Notes under the pieces: generated by a model
Databases searched by the model: none
Told to the model about the DNA's origin: nothing
What the model saw: the letters and a program-made list of their open reading frames with translations, nothing else
Assembly: GCA_020086605.1 (NCBI GenBank)
Contig: JACBWW010000007.1
Location: 24,636,956-24,700,955, forward strand
Length of the DNA stretch: 64,000 bases
Reading direction: 5' to 3'
Origin: Lanius collurio
Lineage: Eukaryota; Chordata; Aves; Passeriformes; Laniidae
In this document: positions 61,509 through 64,000 of the stretch, piece by piece
Layout: the number at the start of each line of letters is the position of its first letter
Position numbering within the stretch: the stretch's first letter is position 1
Made by a program: the position numbers and the translations under genes

Positions 61509-62817
61509 ACTTCTGTGTAGGGAAAATATTTAAAATATATTTTTCTTTCACCTCCAAAATTAAGAGGATAGCATTGGTTTAATTTAAATTACAAAATACG
61601 TGTAAGGTAAGCTACCATTATTTAATTTATTGACAATTTCATTTTATTTCCCAAGAAATCAAAAGGGGGGAGATTTAATCATAGTAGAAATCTGAAGAAC
61701 TAGTTTATATGAGGGTGTTTTCACTCTTTGTTCTCTGCACTAGTCTCTTAATTAAGATCCAGCCAGATTTTTGTTCTACTATTTTGCTGATGGAGCTCAT
61801 CTTGAGATGTAGAAAGAGTTGCTACCAAAACCAAGCAGTAGGAAGTTAGGCTTTAATTCAGCTTTAGAAAAGCATTTTTTTTTCCCTTTTTAGCAATTCA
61901 CTGCATCCTTCTAATGCAAGGTCACTCTCCTACAGACTAAAATGTCACCTTCTGGCAGGAGCATGCCATGAAGAATTTCCAGGTGACTACAGGCCTGAAA
62001 CATTGGTAACAACTTTACAGAAATAGAAATAATCTCCCAAGAAGTGCTTAAAATTTTTCAGAGCTGCTTTTTCTAGTGTATGATTGTACATTTGGCTCAC
62101 AGCAGGCAGGTTGTATTTATATCAAGGTATTGAAAAAAAAGCAAAATTTACTAAGCATAAAAATGAGATTCCCTTTTGCTTTTCCAAATGCAGTGTGCAC
62201 AATTGAATTTTAATAACTATATGCACCTCAAATTTTTATGGCATAAAATGGAGAGTTGTGTAAAAGGTGGTAAGAAATGGTATGCTGTACTGTTACTTTT
62301 ACTTAAAATATGATACAGCTTTACAGCATTGTTTCCAGTGCTCTACTACCATAAACTCACATTATTAGTAACAGTCAATGAACTAGACTGCATTTCTTTC
62401 AGAGGCTCTATGGGACATTTTTTTCATAAGGTAGAAATAGAAAAATTCCTGAACTTCTTCCTGAAACTTAGCAGTGAGTCATGTCTGCATGCTGCAGCAA
62501 AACTGGTAAGAGGGCAAATATTCATTGGGAGCAGAAGTAACAGCACTTTAAAGCAAGAAAAGAACCATAAAATCATATGGGGGATAAAATTCAACATCCG
62601 ATAATAGTTGTGATTTTGTCAGGGATTGTATTTTATGAAAAATAATTGTGGTGCCTGGTCTAGGGATATGTTACATATCATATGGTGAGATCTTCCAGCA
62701 TGTACTAGGTTGAGAGATTAAAAAAAATTAAAAGGTTTTTCAGAAGATTTAGAAACAAATATCAATAAGCCATGTACTAAATGAGATAGAGACAAAGTTC
62801 CTTCATATACTTTCATT
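61509..62817. other. Unique AT-rich noncoding DNA
   Basis: A plus-strand segment 62403-62505 lies between an acceptor (gcatttctttcag) and a donor (CTG|GTAAGA) and is open in one frame, but its length of 103 is out of frame and the peptide is unrecognised. No other feature was seen. Confidence 0.5.
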
Positions 62818-62868
62818 AGTTTGTTTTGTTGAGTTTTTTGGTTTTTTTGTTTTTTTTTTTGTTTTGCA
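62818..62868 (+). repeat. T/G-rich simple sequence
   Basis: T runs up to about 11 are split by single G or GG, again the TTTG class. Confidence 0.85.
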
Positions 62869-63291
62869 CCTGAAATACTGAGTAGGCCTGAGGTCAAAAA
62901 ATCCCATTAAAACAGAGAAAAACATCTCTCACATATCTGCTTTTTGAGACTTTCACTTTCTAGCACACATCAGCATGAAGCTAAAGCATCTTATAGAACA
63001 GAATGTCAAAGAGCCTTTCACAAGCATCCAAGTCCCAACCATTACTTGCTGCTTTGGATACTTTCTGGCTTTAGCAAGACAAAATTCTGAAGGTGAAAGC
63101 AATCCCTTCAGGACTTGAATCTCTAATTGGGTCAGTGTACTTTAAATGAAAAGTCCTGTCAGTCTAAAAAAAAAAGTATTATGGAGACTTTTGTTTTCCA
63201 TTAAGTGGGGGCACATCCATAATAATAATGGATGTAAAACATAGAGGGAGAAGAGACAGGGAAATGAAAAATATGACCTGTATCAGATAGT
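62869..63291. other. Unique noncoding DNA
   Basis: Nothing recognisable was found. Confidence 0.5.
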
Positions 63292-63330
63292 TAAAAAAAC
63301 CCACCAAACCAACCAACCAAAAAAAAACCC
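63292..63330 (+). repeat. (CCAA)n / A-rich simple sequence
   Basis: An A run, then ccaccaaaccaaccaacc, then a second A run. This is the A/C-strand counterpart of the T/G tracts. Confidence 0.85.
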
Positions 63331-64000
63331 AGAGCAAAATGAACAACAGACATGAAAGTTCATTAACTGAACAGCAATAACTGTGGAAAATCGGAAAACA
63401 TGCACTTTTTTTGCAAAAAAAGAAAAACTCAGCTTGCCTTGAACAGGACTGTGCCAGAAACAGCTATATCAGTGATGAAGATTTTAAAGTGTTTTGTGGA
63501 ATCAGAGACAAGAAAGGAAGCATTCTGGGGCATGCAAGGTCCCTCGAGGAATGACAAGACCTTTACCTTGCCCCTTTTCCAAGGCATGTGGAGATTGTTA
63601 ATGCCTAGCACAGACCAGCATTGCCTCACACGGTTTGTTACATCCCTTGTCCCAGTGTCATGCCTGTACTTTTGATAGTTCTGGGACTTTTCATAGTTCA
63701 TAGAGAACACTAGAGGCTCTTTGAAGAGCCACCATTCAGTGCTGAGGAGATTTCTATCTAACTGAAGGCAAAAAACATGTTCTGTAGGTACTTCTTCACT
63801 GCTCTGTTTGGTTACATGTGTCTTTGCACACATCAGGTGGACACGAGAGAGGAAAACAAAAATACAATTTTGGAAGATACTTGGTGAAAAATGTTCTGCA
63901 CATAGACCATTAGAACAAAGCTTGTTTGGAGGTAACATCATGTTGTAGTTTCAGACTGAGAGGAACCATTCCTTGTGTAGTGAGCTGTGTAGTGAGTACA
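63331..64000. other. Unique noncoding DNA with a 170-codon minus-strand frame
   Basis: The minus-strand frame at 63429-63941 is the second longest in the window and has a mixed, fairly protein-like composition (for example HDTGTRDVTNRVRQCW), but it contains no motif I recognise. A 91-codon plus-strand frame overlaps it. Without homology I leave it uncalled. Confidence 0.35.

Noticed and set aside
62403..62505. Splice-bounded segment open in one frame
   Set aside because: Length 103 breaks frame, the donor context (CTG|GTAAGA) is only fair, and the peptide has no recognisable features.
1..64000. CRISPR arrays, operons, prokaryotic promoters, rRNA or tRNA genes
   Set aside because: No regularly spaced identical repeats, no dense coding, and no rRNA or tRNA signatures; the window is clearly vertebrate nuclear DNA.

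Overview
The window is vertebrate nuclear DNA, most likely from a bird. It is AT-rich, poor in CpG, and carries no long conserved open frame. Its clearest features are CR1 (chicken-repeat-1) LINE copies with the avian-type 3' terminus built on repeats of ATTCTATG, plus two related solo-LTR-like elements. CR1 also occurs in turtles and crocodilians, so 'bird' is an inference from repeat type and density. A songbird is possible but not demonstrated.

I found no gene I can name. The stretch reads as intergenic DNA or the inside of a very large intron. Nearly all open frames of 60-200 codons look like chance, or are antisense or out-of-frame readings of repeats and low-complexity tracts.

Layout. 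0-17 kb: unique AT-rich DNA with a CR1 tail at 0.9 kb, several T/G-rich tracts (longest 14.8-15.04 kb), and a 30-bp tandem repeat at 16.0 kb. 16.9-17.6 kb: a GC-richer island with splice-like signals. 17.9-19.2 kb: the longest CR1 copy, an old, broken reverse-transcriptase region. 20.0-20.3 kb: a stretch resembling a conserved noncoding element. 22.5-28.2 kb: a repeat cluster with a minus-strand LTR, a CR1 tail, a plus-strand LTR of the same family, a 47-nt hairpin and a CR1 copy. 32-34.4 kb: two CR1 copies in opposite orientations. 35.4-36.3 kb: a TATA-containing segment followed by a degenerate C-poor tandem array. 37.6-38.2 kb: the longest open frame. 41.7 kb and 51.2 kb: further CR1 ends. 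The rest is unique noncoding DNA.

The most useful leads are short candidate exons, each bounded by good splice signals and open in at least one frame. The best are on the minus strand at 13849-13890 and on the plus strand at 8735-8911, 17458-17538, 37652-37684 and 47422-47436. Pseudo-exons are abundant in vertebrate introns, so each needs RNA or cross-species evidence. I saw no convincing previously undescribed biological system.
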